A stretch of DNA of 64,000 bases from Bordetella trematum (GCF_900078335.1 NZ_FKBR01000050.1:181053-245052); one strand, 5' to 3'. Shown: positions 49,732 to 60,427, counted from the stretch's first letter. Notes: generated by a model from the sequence alone, not told the origin. Numbers and translations: made by a program.

Positions 49732-52602
49732 TTACTTGGTCAGCATGAAGCCCTTGTACTTGGAAGCAAAAGCCTGCTCGATGAGCGCCTTCTGCTGCTC
49801 CTGGTGCTTGGCCAGATAGCCCACGGCCGGCGAAGCCGATGCGGGACGGCCGGCGTAGGCCAGTTTCTGGCCTTCGGCCATATTCTCGTACAAGTGGTGT
49901 TGGACATAGAACCAGGCGCCTTGGTTCTGCGGCTCGTCCTGCACCCAGATCACTTCGGTCGCCTTCGGGTACTTGCGCAGCTCGGTCTCGAACGCCTTGT
50001 GGGCGAAGGGATAGAGCTGTTCGACACGCACGATGGCGATGTGATCCGCCTCACGCTCCTTGCGGGCGTTGACCAGATCGTAATAGACCTTGCCCGAGCA
50101 TGCCAGGACGCGCTTGACCGAAGAAGCCTTGATCGAGTCGTCCAGTTCACCGATGACCGGACGGAAGCTGCCGCCTGCGAGTTCGGTCAGGGGCGAGCCG
50201 GCGTCCTTGTTGCGCAGCAGCGACTTCGGCGTGAAGATCACCAGCGGCTTGCGGAACGGACGGATCATCTGGCGGCGCAGCAGATGGAAGATCTGCGAAG
50301 CCGTGGTCGGCTGAACGACCTGGATGTTGTGGTCTGCGCACAGTTGCAGGAAGCGCTCGATGCGGCCCGACGAGTGCTCCGGGCCCTGGCCTTCGTAGCC
50401 GTGCGGCAGCATCAGGGTCAGGCCCGACTGACGACCCCATTTGGCTTCGCCCGAGGAGATGAACTGGTCGATGACGACCTGCGCACCGTTGACGAAGTCA
50501 CCGAACTGCGCTTCCCAGATGGTCAGGGTGTTGGGTTCGGCCGACGAGTAGCCGTATTCGAAACCGAGCACGGCCTCTTCGGACAGCACCGAGTCGATCA
50601 CCGTGAACGGCGCCTGGCCTTCCGAGACGTTCTGCAGCGGAATATAGGTGCCGTCGTTCCAGCGCTCGCGGTTCTGGTCGTGCAGCACGGCGTGACGGTG
50701 CGTGAACGTGCCGCGGCCGGAGTCCTGGCCGGTGATGCGCACGGCATAGCCCGAGGCCACCAGCGTGGCGAAGGCCAGATGCTCGCCCATGCCCCAGTCG
50801 AGGTTCTGCTCGCCCTTGGCCATGTTGCGGCGGTCGTTCAGCAGCTTGGCGACCAGCGGGTGCACCGTGAAGCCTTCCGGCACCGTGGTCAGACGCTCGC
50901 CGATACGCTTGAGCTCGGCCAGCGGCACGGCGGTGTCGGCCTGGTCGGTCCACTTGGCGCCCAGGAAGGGCGACCAGTCGATCGCGTACTTGCTCTTGTA
51001 GTCGGTCAGCACCGGCTCGATGGTGCGCTGGCCGTCTTCCATCAGCTGACGGTAATCCTTGACCATCTGGTCGGCGTCGCCCTCGGCCAGCACACCCTGC
51101 GTGACCAGCTTGTCGGCGTACAGCTTGCGCGTGCCGCCGTGCTTGCCGATGCGCTTGTACATCAGCGGCTGGGTCAGCGCCGGGGTGTCCTGCTCGTTGT
51201 GGCCGAGCTTGCGGAAACAAACAATGTCGATCACGACGTCGCGGCCGAACTCCATGCGGAAGTCGAGCGCCAGACGGGTCGCGAAGACCACGGCTTCGGG
51301 GTCGTCGCCGTTGACGTGGAACACCGGGGCTTCGATCATCTTGACCACGTCGGTGCAATACAGCGTCGAACGCGAGTCACGCGGGTCGGAGGTGGTGAAG
51401 CCGATCTGGTTGTTGATGACGATGTGCAGCGTGCCGCCCGTACCATAGCCACGCGTGAGGGCCAGGTTCAGGGTTTCCATCACCACGCCCTGGCCGGCGA
51501 AAGCGGCGTCGCCGTGCACCAGCACCGGCAGCACCTGCTTGCCTTCCGGATCGCCACGACGCTCCTGGCGCGCGCGGGCGCTGCCTTCGACGACGGGGTT
51601 GACGATTTCCAGGTGGGAGGGGTTGAACGCCAGCGACAGGTGCACGGGACCGCCACGGGTCGAGACATCGCTCGAGAAGCCGTTGTGGTACTTCACGTCA
51701 CCGTCGGTCAGGCCTTCGGCGTGCTTGCCTTCAAATTCGGCAAACAGATCGCCGGGCATCTTGCCCATGATGTTGACCAGCAGGTTCAGGCGGCCGCGGT
51801 GGGCCATGCCGACCACGATTTCCTGGACGCCCTTGTCGCCGGCGTGGTTCACGACCTCGTCCATCGAGGCGATGAAGCTCTCGCCGCCTTCGAGCGAGAA
51901 ACGCTTCTGGCCAACGTATTTGGTATGCAGGAAACGCTCGAGCCCTTCGGACTCGGTCAGTTGCTGCAGAATGCGACGCTTTTCTTCGACCGAGAACGTC
52001 GGCGCCGACAGCGTCGACTCCAGGCGCTGCTGGATCCAGCGCTTGGCAGCCGGATCGGAGACATACATGAATTCCGCGCCGATGGAGCGGCAGTACGTAT
52101 CGCGCAGGGCCTTCAGGATGTCGCGCAGCGTCATCGTGCTGGCGGTCGTGAAGTAGGTATTGGTGGCCGAGTAGGTTTGATCCAGGTCGGCTTCGGTCAG
52201 GCCGTAGAAGGCCGGATCCAGTTCGGGGATCGGCGGACGCTCCTGACGCTTGAGCGGATCGAGGTCGGCCCAGCGAACACCCAGCGAGCGATAGGCCGCG
52301 ATCAGCGACTGTACCGACACCTGCTTGGAGGCCACCGACAGATCGGGCTCGACCGAGCGTTGCACGAAGGCATTGGCACGAGCGCGCTGCGCGAACGATT
52401 CGACAATGGGGGCGTGCGCCTGATCGCGCGTGGATTCCTGCCCGTCGGCTGCCGGCGTGTGCTGCAACTGGTCGAAGTACTCGCGCCAGTTATCCGGTAC
52501 TGAACCGGGGTTGTCGAGATAAGCTTCATAGAGCTCCTCGACATAAGGCGCATTACCGCCGAACAGATAGGAGGTAGAAAGGGATTCTGATTCCGTAGAC
52601 AT
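49732..52602 (-). CDS. odhA: 2-oxoglutarate dehydrogenase E1
   Basis: 956 residues. Thiamine-diphosphate-dependent decarboxylase of the TCA cycle. The N-terminal E2-binding segment is SYLFGGNAPYVEELYEAYLDNPGSVPDNWREYF. Active-site segments are GMAHRGRLNLLVNIMGK, GDAAFAGQGVVMETLNL, VVINNQIGFTTSDPRDSRST and HNEQDTPALTQP. Transketolase-type C-terminal half: GQDSGRGTFTHRHAVLHDQ, EEAVLGFEYGYSSAEP, and LPHGYEGQGPEHSSGRIERFLQL. First gene of odhA-odhB-lpdA. GGTGA stands ahead of the ATG at 52602. Confidence 0.97.
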   Translation of the reverse strand: MSTESESLSTSYLFGGNAPYVEELYEAYLDNPGSVPDNWREYFDQLQHTPAADGQESTRDQAHAPIVESFAQRARANAFVQRSVEPDLSVASKQVSVQSLIAAYRSLGVRWADLDPLKRQERPPIPELDPAFYGLTEADLDQTYSATNTYFTTASTMTLRDILKALRDTYCRSIGAEFMYVSDPAAKRWIQQRLESTLSAPTFSVEEKRRILQQLTESEGLERFLHTKYVGQKRFSLEGGESFIASMDEVVNHAGDKGVQEIVVGMAHRGRLNLLVNIMGKMPGDLFAEFEGKHAEGLTDGDVKYHNGFSSDVSTRGGPVHLSLAFNPSHLEIVNPVVEGSARARQERRGDPEGKQVLPVLVHGDAAFAGQGVVMETLNLALTRGYGTGGTLHIVINNQIGFTTSDPRDSRSTLYCTDVVKMIEAPVFHVNGDDPEAVVFATRLALDFRMEFGRDVVIDIVCFRKLGHNEQDTPALTQPLMYKRIGKHGGTRKLYADKLVTQGVLAEGDADQMVKDYRQLMEDGQRTIEPVLTDYKSKYAIDWSPFLGAKWTDQADTAVPLAELKRIGERLTTVPEGFTVHPLVAKLLNDRRNMAKGEQNLDWGMGEHLAFATLVASGYAVRITGQDSGRGTFTHRHAVLHDQNRERWNDGTYIPLQNVSEGQAPFTVIDSVLSEEAVLGFEYGYSSAEPNTLTIWEAQFGDFVNGAQVVIDQFISSGEAKWGRQSGLTLMLPHGYEGQGPEHSSGRIERFLQLCADHNIQVVQPTTASQIFHLLRRQMIRPFRKPLVIFTPKSLLRNKDAGSPLTELAGGSFRPVIGELDDSIKASSVKRVLACSGKVYYDLVNARKEREADHIAIVRVEQLYPFAHKAFETELRKYPKATEVIWVQDEPQNQGAWFYVQHHLYENMAEGQKLAYAGRPASASPAVGYLAKHQEQQKALIEQAFASKYKGFMLTK

Positions 52603-52730
52603 AACGTCGCTTCACCTTGACGAGCGCTTCACTCGTAATCGATGCAGGAAAACCTTCCGCGACACGGGCTTCCCGGTTAGCGGATAGCAGGGGCAGAAGG
52701 CGCGTACAAGCCTTGAAAGCCGGTCCTACG

Positions 52731-52759
52731 AGTATACCCCTTCGGCCCTGCCCCGTCTT
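52731..52759 (-). promoter_or_regulatory. Candidate odhA promoter
   Basis: On the minus strand AAGACG, a 17-base spacer and TATACT (five of six matches to the -10 consensus). The leader to the odhA ATG would be about 125 bases. The -35 match is poor (three of six). Confidence 0.35.
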
Positions 52760-52884
52760 GCTGCAATCATGCGGCACTGCGGCAAAACCAGGCTGCCGGG
52801 AAGGCCGTGGCGCGAAGCCCCCGCAGCAAACCTCGCGCTACGGGCGCCTACGCAACTCGTACACACCGCATCATGAACACATCT

Positions 52885-52911
52885 CGCGGCGCCAGGTTTT
52901 CCGGCGCCGCG
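52885..52911 (-). terminator. Hairpin downstream of the OPT transporter gene
   Basis: CGCGGCGCC / GGCGCCGCG perfect 9-bp stem with a 9-base loop, 37 bases beyond the OPT stop. No clear U-run follows on the minus strand. Confidence 0.4.
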
Positions 52912-52947
52912 CAGGCGGCAGGGTGGCCAGAATACGACGGTCCAGCC

Positions 52948-54999
52948 CTAACCCGCCGCCTTGCGTGCGCCCAGCACCCGCCGGCCGAAACCGACCACGA
53001 CCAGAGAAAACACCGCCAGGCCCAGCCATTGGGCCGTCGTGGCGAAGCCCGGCCCGGTCAGCGCCAGGGGCGCCTCCTGGCGCGAGGCGCCGATAATGGC
53101 GGCCATGAGCACGCCAACCAGGCTTTCTCCCACGATCAGGCCCGATGCCAACAGTACGCCGCGCCGGTTGGCCGAGACCGCATACTCTGCGTAAGGCACG
53201 CCCTGCGCCTGCGCCCGGCGCTGCAACATCCGTGTCAGCACCCAGGCCAGGATGGCGCCCACCACGATGGGCGCGTTGACCGAGGGAGGCAGGTAGATGC
53301 CGATGCCCACCGCCAGCACCGGGAGGCGGGCCACCCGGCAATGGTGCTTCAGGAACTGGTCGACCAGGATGAGCGCGACCCCTATCCCCATGCCGATCAG
53401 GATCATGAGCCAGTTCAGGTCGTGCAGGAAGATACCGCGGGCAATGGCCAGCATGAGGGAGGCCTGGGGGGCGGACAGGGCGCGGCCCGGGTCCATGTCG
53501 GGGCGGGGCAAAGCGCCGGTAAACCCATAGGCGTTGTAAAGCAGGTCCAGGACCGGCGAGATGACGGCCGCACCGACCAGACAGCCGATCAGCAACGCCA
53601 CCTGCTGGCGCCACGGCGTGGCCCCCACCAGCCAACCGGTTTTCAGGTCCTGAAGATTGTCATTGGCAATGGAGGCCACGGCGATCACGGCCGCCGTCGT
53701 GAAGATCGCCAGCGCCGTCGCCAGTTGCAACCCTTGCGGGGTGGAGAGCAGACCGTCCTCCTGATGCGTGGCCACCATGAGGATGGACACCAGCACGATG
53801 GCCACGATGCCCACGCCCGAAATCGGGCTGGTCGAGGACCCCACCAGCCCGGCCATGTAGCCACAGGCCGCCGCCACCAGAAAACCGAACACAAAGGCAA
53901 AGAGCACCGCATAGGTCACGAGTTGCCAGAGCTGGCCCTGCGCAGGCGGCGCATCGGCCAGAAATGCCGCGAACACCCATACCAGGACAGCCACCAGCAC
54001 GAGCGTAAGCAAGGCGATCCAGATGCCGGGCATATCGCGCTCGGTGCGCGGTGTCTCGCCGCGCGGCCGACCGCTTTCGGTCATGGATCCGAACATGGTC
54101 GCCATGCCGCGCACCATGGGCATGAACAGCAATGCCAGCGTCCAGATCGCTCCCACGCCGATCACGCCCGCGCCGATGAAGCGCACCTGCGTGCTCCAGA
54201 TATGGGTGCCGAACTCAGCCAGGCTTTGGCCGACCGCCGGCGCAGACTGCAGCGTCAGCACCGGCACGGCCACGCCCCAGGCAATCAGCAGCCCGGTCAG
54301 CATGGCCAGGCCGGCTACGATCCCGATCAGATAGCCGGCCCCCAGCAAGGCGAGCGAAAACCCCATCGGCAGGCGCAACACGGCGCCCCCCAGCGACCAC
54401 CAGCCACTGGCCGATTCGCCCAGCAGGCGCAAGCCGCTGGCCGCGAAGCTCACCAGCGCGGCCACGCCACCGCCAGCGAGAATGTCGCCCATGCCCGTGG
54501 CGCCTTCCTTGGCCAGGCCGTCCGGCGTGCTACTCCGGGCGCTGCTGCCCACCCGAAGGATCTCGGCGGCCGCCACGCCCTCCGGGTAAGGCAGCGTACT
54601 CTTGACCACCATCAGATGGCGCAAGGGAATGGAGAACATCACCCCCAGCATCCCGCCTGCGGCACAGATGGCCAGGGTCTGCCAGAACGGAAAGTTCTGC
54701 CAATGGCCCAGCATCACCAGCGACGGCAGGATGAAAATGATGGCAGACAGCGTGCCGGCTGCCGAAGCCTGGGTCTGGACCATATTGTTTTCGAGGATGT
54801 TGGCCCCCGGAAACATGCGCAACACCGACATCGATATCACGGCGGCCGGAATGGCCGAGGAGAAGGTCAGCCCGACCTTCAGGCCCAGAAACACATTGGA
54901 CGCCGTGAAAATCACCGTGATCACCGCGCCCAGCAACACGCCGCGCACGGTCAACTCGGGCAAAGACACTGCATCCGGAACCCGCAAACCCTCGGTCAT
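52948..54999 (-). CDS. OPT-family oligopeptide/metal-chelate transporter
   Basis: 683 residues from the ATG at 54999, which has a strong AGGAGGGG. About 15 hydrophobic segments typical of the OPT superfamily: PELTVRGVLLGAVITVIFTASNVFLGLKVGLTF, NILENNMVQTQASAAGTLSAIIFILPSLVM, and TLPYPEGVAAAEILRVG, the family signature. GYMAGLVGSSTSPISGVGI and NDNLQDLKTGWLVGATPWRQQ follow. Bacterial members import short peptides or, in other cases, metal chelates, driven by protons. The substrate here is unknown. Single gene, divergent from the second AceE-type gene across 229 bases. Confidence 0.93.
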   Translation of the reverse strand: MTEGLRVPDAVSLPELTVRGVLLGAVITVIFTASNVFLGLKVGLTFSSAIPAAVISMSVLRMFPGANILENNMVQTQASAAGTLSAIIFILPSLVMLGHWQNFPFWQTLAICAAGGMLGVMFSIPLRHLMVVKSTLPYPEGVAAAEILRVGSSARSSTPDGLAKEGATGMGDILAGGGVAALVSFAASGLRLLGESASGWWSLGGAVLRLPMGFSLALLGAGYLIGIVAGLAMLTGLLIAWGVAVPVLTLQSAPAVGQSLAEFGTHIWSTQVRFIGAGVIGVGAIWTLALLFMPMVRGMATMFGSMTESGRPRGETPRTERDMPGIWIALLTLVLVAVLVWVFAAFLADAPPAQGQLWQLVTYAVLFAFVFGFLVAAACGYMAGLVGSSTSPISGVGIVAIVLVSILMVATHQEDGLLSTPQGLQLATALAIFTTAAVIAVASIANDNLQDLKTGWLVGATPWRQQVALLIGCLVGAAVISPVLDLLYNAYGFTGALPRPDMDPGRALSAPQASLMLAIARGIFLHDLNWLMILIGMGIGVALILVDQFLKHHCRVARLPVLAVGIGIYLPPSVNAPIVVGAILAWVLTRMLQRRAQAQGVPYAEYAVSANRRGVLLASGLIVGESLVGVLMAAIIGASRQEAPLALTGPGFATTAQWLGLAVFSLVVVGFGRRVLGARKAAG

Positions 55000-55228
55000 T
55001 GCACCCCTCCTGTTCGCCCCTGCGGAACAACGCCGCAAATTAATTATGGTAGCGTCCGCAGCCTGCAATCGGCGCCGCTCGCGCCCCCGACCCCCCACTA
55101 TCAGCAGATTCCTCCGTCAAACTCCGAACCGGCGGCAGACCATGCCGCCCGCCCCCGGTTTGCTGCGCCGCTTTCGGTCACCCATGCCGCCGGCTCAGGC
55201 ATAGCATTGTCAAAAACAGGAGACAGCC

Positions 55229-57892
55229 ATGCCCGCAGCACTTCCCATCCCCGACAGCGACAGTCACGAAACCGCCGAATGGCGCGACGCCCTCAGCTCC
55301 CTGCTGCAGGCCGACGGCGCCGAGCGCGCCACCTACGTGCTGGAGCGACTGCTCGAACATGCCGGCGCCCTGGGCCTGCCGGCTGCGCGCGGACGCAACA
55401 CGCCCTATCTGAACACCGTGGCGCGTGCCGACGAGCCGCCCTTCCCCGGCGACCTGGCGCTCGAAGAGCGGATTGCCTCGATCAACCGCTGGAATGCCCT
55501 GGCCATGGTGGTACGCGCCAACCAGGCGCACGGTGAACTGGGCGGGCACATCGCCAGCTACGCCTCCGCAGCGGACCTGTTCGAGGTCGGCTTCAACCAT
55601 TTCTTCCGGGCTGGAAGCGCCGATCAGCCTGGCGATCTGGTGTACATGCAGCCGCACTCGGCGCCGGGGGTGTACGCGCGCGCCTTCCTGGAGGGCTTCC
55701 TGAGCGAGGAGGATCTGGCCCTCTTTCGCCAGGAAATCACCGCCCAGGCGCTGGGACGCCGGGGGCTGTCTTCCTACCCGCACCCGTGGCTGATGTCGGA
55801 TTTCTGGCAATTCCCGACAGGATCCATGGGCATCGGCCCGATCAATGCCATTTATCAGGCGCGTTTCATGCGTTACCTGGAGAACCGGGGCTTGAGCGAA
55901 CCGGCGCCGCGTCGCGTGTGGGGCATCTTCGGCGACGGCGAAATGGATGAGCCGGAGTCCATTGCCGCCCTGACCCTGGCTGCGCGCGAGAAGCTGGACA
56001 ACCTGGTGTTCGTCATCAACTGCAACCTGCAGCGCCTGGACGGTCCGGTACGCGGCAATGGCCGCATCGTCGACGAATTGGAAACCCTGTACGCCGGGGC
56101 GGGCTGGAACGTCGTCAAGCTGCTGTGGGGCAGCGACTGGGATGCGCTGCTTGAAGCCGACCAGCAGGGGGCCCTGGCGCAGGCCTTCGCGACCACCGTG
56201 GACGGCCAGTTCCAGACCTTCGCCGCCAAGGATGGCGCCTATAACCGCGAACATTTCTTCGGCCAGAACGCCGCCCTGGCCGCACTGGTGCAAAACCTCA
56301 GCGACGAAGCCATCGATCGCCTGCGCCGCGGCGGCCACGACATGGTCAAGATTTTTGCCGCCTTCGAGCGCGCCGTGTCCCATCGCGGACAGCCGACCGT
56401 GATCCTGGCCCAGACCAAAAAGGGATTCGGCATGGGAACGGCCGGCCAGGGCCGCATGACCACCCACCAGCAGAAAAAACTCGACGACGAAGCCCTGCTC
56501 GCGTTTCGCGACCGCTTCGCCTTGCCGCTTTCCGATGAAGACTGCACCAACCTGCGCTTTTTCCGTCCGGCTGAAGACAGCCCGGAAATGCGCTACCTGC
56601 ACGCCCAGCGCACCCGCCTGGGCGGGTATATCCCGCGCCGCCTGCCCGGCGCCGCGCCGATGGCCACGCCCACCGCCGCGGAATTCGGCGCTTTCGCGCT
56701 GCAGGCCGGCGGCAGGGAGATGTCCTCCACCATGGCGGTGGTCCGCATGCTGACCCAGTTGCTCAAGCATCCGCAGCTGGGCCCGCGCGTGGTGCCCATC
56801 GTGGCCGACGAGGCGCGCACTTTCGGCATGGCCAATCTGTTCCGCCAGATCGGCATCTACTCTGCGCAGGGTCAACTGTACGAGCCGGAAGATATCGGCT
56901 CGATGCTTTCCTATCGCGAGGCGCGCGACGGCCAGATTCTCGAGGAGGGCATCACCGAAGCCGGCGCCATCTCGTCCTGGACGGCGGCAGGCAGCAGCTA
57001 CTCGACGCATAACCTGGCCACGCTGCCCTTCTATATCTATTACTCGATGTTCGGCTTCCAGCGCGTGGGCGACCTCATCTGGGCCGCCGCCGACCAGCGC
57101 TGCCGGGGCTTTCTGGTCGGCGCGACCTCGGGCCGCACCACACTGGGCGGCGAGGGCCTGCAACACCAGGACGGCGCCAGCCACCTGATCGCCAGCACCG
57201 TGCCCAACTGCCGCGCCTATGACCCTGCCTACGCCTACGAGGTGGCCGTGATCGTCGAGGCCGGCATGCGCCGCATGCTCCAGGAACAGCACGACGAGTT
57301 CTATTACCTGACCGTCACCAACGAAAACCTGGCGCAACCCGACATGCCGGCCGATGCCCCCGAGGGCATCCTGCGTGGCATGTACCGCAGGCACGGTGCC
57401 GCCGATGCAGCCGTGCGTCTGCTGGGCGCCGGCCCCATGCTGCCGGAGGCCGAGACGGCCGCACAGCGGCTGCGCGAGCGCTATGGCATCGAAGCCGAGG
57501 TCTGGAGCGTGACCAGCTTCAGCGAACTGGCACGCGACGCGCGGCGCGCCGAGCGTGAGGCCGCGCTCGGCCTGGACGGCGAAGCGGCCTGGATTTCGCA
57601 ATGCCTGGACACCCCCCTGCCGACAGTGGCGGCCTCGGACTACGTTCGGGCCGTGGCGGATCAGATCCGCGGCTGGATCCCCGGGCCGCTGCGCATTCTG
57701 GGCACCGACGGCTTCGGCCGCAGCGACACCCGCCAGAAACTGCGCGACTTCTTCGAAGTCGGTGCAGAGTGGATTGTGCTGCATGCGCTCGATCTGCTGG
57801 CCGCCCGGGACGGCCGCTGGGTCGAGGCCCGCGATGCGCAACGCGCCCTGCTGAACGGCGCTGACCGCAGCCTGCCTCCCTGGCAAGCCTGA
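55229..57892 (+). CDS. AceE-type (homodimeric) pyruvate dehydrogenase E1, orphan copy 2
   Basis: 887 residues, ATG preceded by AGGAGA. Same family and length as the copy at 34.3-37.0 kb but clearly divergent. ThDP/Mg motif GDGEMDEPES starts at 235, with NCN at 264-266. HSAPGVYARAFLEG, EMSSTMAVVRMLTQLLKHPQLG, MANLFRQIGIYSAQGQLY, SGRTTLGGEGLQHQDG and DGFGRSDTRQKLRDFFEVGAEW are all present. No E2 or E3 is adjacent; downstream is a malic enzyme gene on the same strand that generates pyruvate. Whether it uses pyruvate or another 2-oxoacid cannot be settled here; the housekeeping aceE-aceF-lpd operon must be elsewhere (inference). Confidence 0.93.
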   Translation: MPAALPIPDSDSHETAEWRDALSSLLQADGAERATYVLERLLEHAGALGLPAARGRNTPYLNTVARADEPPFPGDLALEERIASINRWNALAMVVRANQAHGELGGHIASYASAADLFEVGFNHFFRAGSADQPGDLVYMQPHSAPGVYARAFLEGFLSEEDLALFRQEITAQALGRRGLSSYPHPWLMSDFWQFPTGSMGIGPINAIYQARFMRYLENRGLSEPAPRRVWGIFGDGEMDEPESIAALTLAAREKLDNLVFVINCNLQRLDGPVRGNGRIVDELETLYAGAGWNVVKLLWGSDWDALLEADQQGALAQAFATTVDGQFQTFAAKDGAYNREHFFGQNAALAALVQNLSDEAIDRLRRGGHDMVKIFAAFERAVSHRGQPTVILAQTKKGFGMGTAGQGRMTTHQQKKLDDEALLAFRDRFALPLSDEDCTNLRFFRPAEDSPEMRYLHAQRTRLGGYIPRRLPGAAPMATPTAAEFGAFALQAGGREMSSTMAVVRMLTQLLKHPQLGPRVVPIVADEARTFGMANLFRQIGIYSAQGQLYEPEDIGSMLSYREARDGQILEEGITEAGAISSWTAAGSSYSTHNLATLPFYIYYSMFGFQRVGDLIWAAADQRCRGFLVGATSGRTTLGGEGLQHQDGASHLIASTVPNCRAYDPAYAYEVAVIVEAGMRRMLQEQHDEFYYLTVTNENLAQPDMPADAPEGILRGMYRRHGAADAAVRLLGAGPMLPEAETAAQRLRERYGIEAEVWSVTSFSELARDARRAEREAALGLDGEAAWISQCLDTPLPTVAASDYVRAVADQIRGWIPGPLRILGTDGFGRSDTRQKLRDFFEVGAEWIVLHALDLLAARDGRWVEARDAQRALLNGADRSLPPWQA

Positions 57893-57913
57893 GCACGCCT
57901 TGCTGACGTCGTG

Positions 57914-57946
57914 CGCAAACGCCGCCCGCCCCGGGCGGCGTTTGCG
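57914..57946 (+). terminator. Perfect 14-bp hairpin after the second AceE-type gene
   Basis: CGCAAACGCCGCCC, a 5-base loop and the exact complement, beginning 22 bases after the stop. The descending arm ends in GTTTGCG and is followed by TTGG, so termination is likely though the U-run is inside the stem. The rest of 57893-58074 is the malic enzyme leader. Confidence 0.6.
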
Positions 57947-58074
57947 TTGGAAATCCATGCAGAATCGTCCGCTTTCTGGTGAAATAGAGCGCTTCTCGAT
58001 ATGGCGGCTCCATATGCCGTCGGACAGGTTTTCCTCAAGTTGGCGCTCTCGCGCAAGGCAAAAGACAGTACCCC

Positions 58075-60357
58075 ATGGACGATACCCTCACCAAGCTGGC
58101 GTTGGATTACCACGCGCATCCGATTCCCGGCAAAATCTCCGTCTCCCCGACCAAACCCCTCGCCAACCAGGACGACCTGTCCCTGGCCTATTCGCCCGGC
58201 GTCGCGGCGGCCTGCATGGCCATCTTCGACCAGGGCAATCAGGCGGCCGCCCTGTACACCTCGCGCTCCAACCTGGTCGGCGTCATCACCAACGGCACCG
58301 CCGTGCTCGGCCTGGGCAACATCGGCCCGCTGGCCGCCAAGCCCGTGATGGAAGGCAAGGGCTGCCTGTTCAAGAAATTTGCCGGCATCGATGTGTTCGA
58401 CATCGAGCTGGCCGAGACGGATCCGGACAAGCTGGTCGACATCATCGCCGCGCTCGAGCCCACGCTGGGCGGGGTCAACCTCGAAGACATCAAGGCGCCC
58501 GAATGCTTCTACATCGAGAAGAAGCTGCGCGAGCGCATGAAGATCCCGGTCTTTCACGATGACCAGCACGGCACCGCCATCATTTCGTCGGCCGCCATCC
58601 TCAACGGCCTGAAGGTCGTGGGCAAGGCGCTGGACTCGGTCAAGCTGGCCTGCTCGGGCGCCGGCGCCGCCGCCATCGCCTGCCTGGATCTGCTGGTCAA
58701 CCTGGGCATCAAGCGCGAGAACATCTACGTGGTGGACTCGCGCGGCGTGATCTGGGATGGCCGCGACGAAAACATGGAGGCCAACAAGCGCCGCTATGCG
58801 CAGAAGACCGATGCCCGCACCCTGGCCGATGTGGTCAAGGACGCCGACGTCTTCCTGGGCTGCTCGACTGCCGGCGTGCTGACTGCCGAAATGGTCAAGA
58901 CCATGGCCAGCAAGCCCCTCATCCTGGCGCTGGCCAACCCCGATCCCGAGATCCTGCCCGAGGTCGCCAAGGCGGCGCGTCCGGACTGCATCATCGCGAC
59001 CGGCCGCTCGGACTATCCCAACCAGGTCAACAACGTCCTGTGCTTCCCCTTCATCTTCCGCGGCGCGCTGGACGCCGGCGCCAGCCGCATCACGGAAGAA
59101 ATGAAGATGGCTTGCGTGCACGCCATTGCCGAGCTTGCGCAGGCTGAGCAGAACGACGAAGTGGCCCGCGTCTATGCAGGCGAAGAACTGAGCTTCGGCC
59201 CGGACTACATCATCCCCAAGCCCTTTGATCCGCGCCTGATCGTGCAGATCGCGCCGGCCGTGGCGCAGGCCGCCGCCGACTCGGGCGTGGCCGCCCGCCC
59301 GATCGAGGATATCGAAGCCTATCGCCAGAAGCTGATGGGCTTCGTGTACCACTCCGGCCAGTTGATGCGCCCGCTGTTCCAGCAGGCCAAGTCCGCGCCC
59401 AAGCGCGTGGTCTACGCCGACGGCGAAGACGAGCGCGTGCTGCGCGCCGTCCAGGTCGTGGTTGACGAAAAGCTCGCCCACCCCATCCTGATCGGCCGCC
59501 CGTCGGTGATCGAGATGCGCATCAAGAAGTTCGGCCTGCGCATGACGCCGGGCCAGAGCATCGAGATCGTGGATCCGGAGGACGACAGCCGCTATAACGA
59601 AACCTGGCAGGCCTATTACCAGATGCAGGGCCGCAATGGCGTGACGCCCTCGGTGGCGCGCTCCATGATCCGCAAGCACAACACGCTGATCGGCGCGATG
59701 CTGCTGCGCCGTGGCGATGCCGATGCACTGCTGTGCGGGGTGGCCAGCAAGTACGACAATCAGCTCAAGTACGTCGAGGAAGTCATCGGCACCAAGCCGG
59801 GCCAGACCTTCGCCGCCCTGAACGTGCTGATGCTGCCCGACCAGACGCTGTTCGTGACCGACACCCACGTCAACGAAAACCCGACGGCCGAAGAGATCGC
59901 CAACATCACCATCCAGGCTGGCGAGGAAATGATGCGCTTTGGCGTGGTGCCCAAGATCGCCCTGCTGTCGCATTCCAACTTCGGCAGCCGCCCGAGCGAC
60001 TCCTCGCGCAAGATGGCGCACGCCCGCCGCCTGGTGGCCGAGCGCGCACCGCACCTGGAAGTCGACGGCGAGATGCATGCCGATGCGGCCCTGTCGGAGA
60101 AGATCCGTGTGCAGGCCTACCCCGACAGCAGTCTGAAGGGCCCGGCCAACCTGCTGGTGATGCCGAACCTCGACACCGGCAACATCACCTACAACACGCT
60201 CAAGATGACCGGCAGCAATGGCGTGTCCATGGGCCCCATCTTGTTGGGTGCGGCGCGTCCGGTGCACATCCTGACCACCAGCGCCACGGTGCGCCGTATC
60301 GTCAACATGACGGCGCTGGCCGTGGTGGACGCGCAACAGGAAAGCGAGCAGTCGTAA
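58075..60357 (+). CDS. maeB: NADP-dependent malic enzyme, MaeB type with phosphotransacetylase-like domain
   Basis: 760 residues. Oxidatively decarboxylates malate to pyruvate with NADP+. Residues 1 to about 430 are the malic enzyme: [54 protein letters not shown] and the nucleotide loop [14 protein letters not shown]. Residues about 430-760 are a Pta-like domain ([44 protein letters not shown]). It usually lacks phosphotransacetylase activity and acts in allosteric control by acetyl-CoA. A strong terminator follows. It may supply pyruvate and NADPH for PHB synthesis (inference). Confidence 0.96.
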   Translation: MDDTLTKLALDYHAHPIPGKISVSPTKPLANQDDLSLAYSPGVAAACMAIFDQGNQAAALYTSRSNLVGVITNGTAVLGLGNIGPLAAKPVMEGKGCLFKKFAGIDVFDIELAETDPDKLVDIIAALEPTLGGVNLEDIKAPECFYIEKKLRERMKIPVFHDDQHGTAIISSAAILNGLKVVGKALDSVKLACSGAGAAAIACLDLLVNLGIKRENIYVVDSRGVIWDGRDENMEANKRRYAQKTDARTLADVVKDADVFLGCSTAGVLTAEMVKTMASKPLILALANPDPEILPEVAKAARPDCIIATGRSDYPNQVNNVLCFPFIFRGALDAGASRITEEMKMACVHAIAELAQAEQNDEVARVYAGEELSFGPDYIIPKPFDPRLIVQIAPAVAQAAADSGVAARPIEDIEAYRQKLMGFVYHSGQLMRPLFQQAKSAPKRVVYADGEDERVLRAVQVVVDEKLAHPILIGRPSVIEMRIKKFGLRMTPGQSIEIVDPEDDSRYNETWQAYYQMQGRNGVTPSVARSMIRKHNTLIGAMLLRRGDADALLCGVASKYDNQLKYVEEVIGTKPGQTFAALNVLMLPDQTLFVTDTHVNENPTAEEIANITIQAGEEMMRFGVVPKIALLSHSNFGSRPSDSSRKMAHARRLVAERAPHLEVDGEMHADAALSEKIRVQAYPDSSLKGPANLLVMPNLDTGNITYNTLKMTGSNGVSMGPILLGAARPVHILTTSATVRRIVNMTALAVVDAQQESEQS

Positions 60358-60395
60358 TCCGCCGGCTGCGGGCCTTGGCCCGCTGACGGCAGACG

Positions 60396-60427
60396 GTGGT
60401 CGGGCGCAAGCCCGACCACTTTTTTTT
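60396..60427 (+). terminator. Intrinsic terminator of maeB
   Basis: A perfect 10-bp stem GTGGTCGGGC / GCCCGACCAC with a GCAA tetraloop and eight Ts, 38 bases after the maeB stop. The best terminator in the window. Confidence 0.95.

Larger units (their letters stand above)
52603..52947. other. 345-base intergenic region between odhA and the OPT gene
   Basis: No credible gene is seen on either strand. It holds the presumed odhA promoter and leader (right to left from about 52760 to 52603) and, at its right end, a GC-rich hairpin after the OPT stop. Short open frames here lack Shine-Dalgarno sequences and codon bias. Confidence 0.6.

Noticed and set aside
49804-52503. 899-codon open frame on the plus strand
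   Set aside because: Antisense to odhA; no recognisable domain.
55178-57958. 926-codon open frame on the minus strand
   Set aside because: Antisense to the second AceE-type gene, which has all ThDP motifs.
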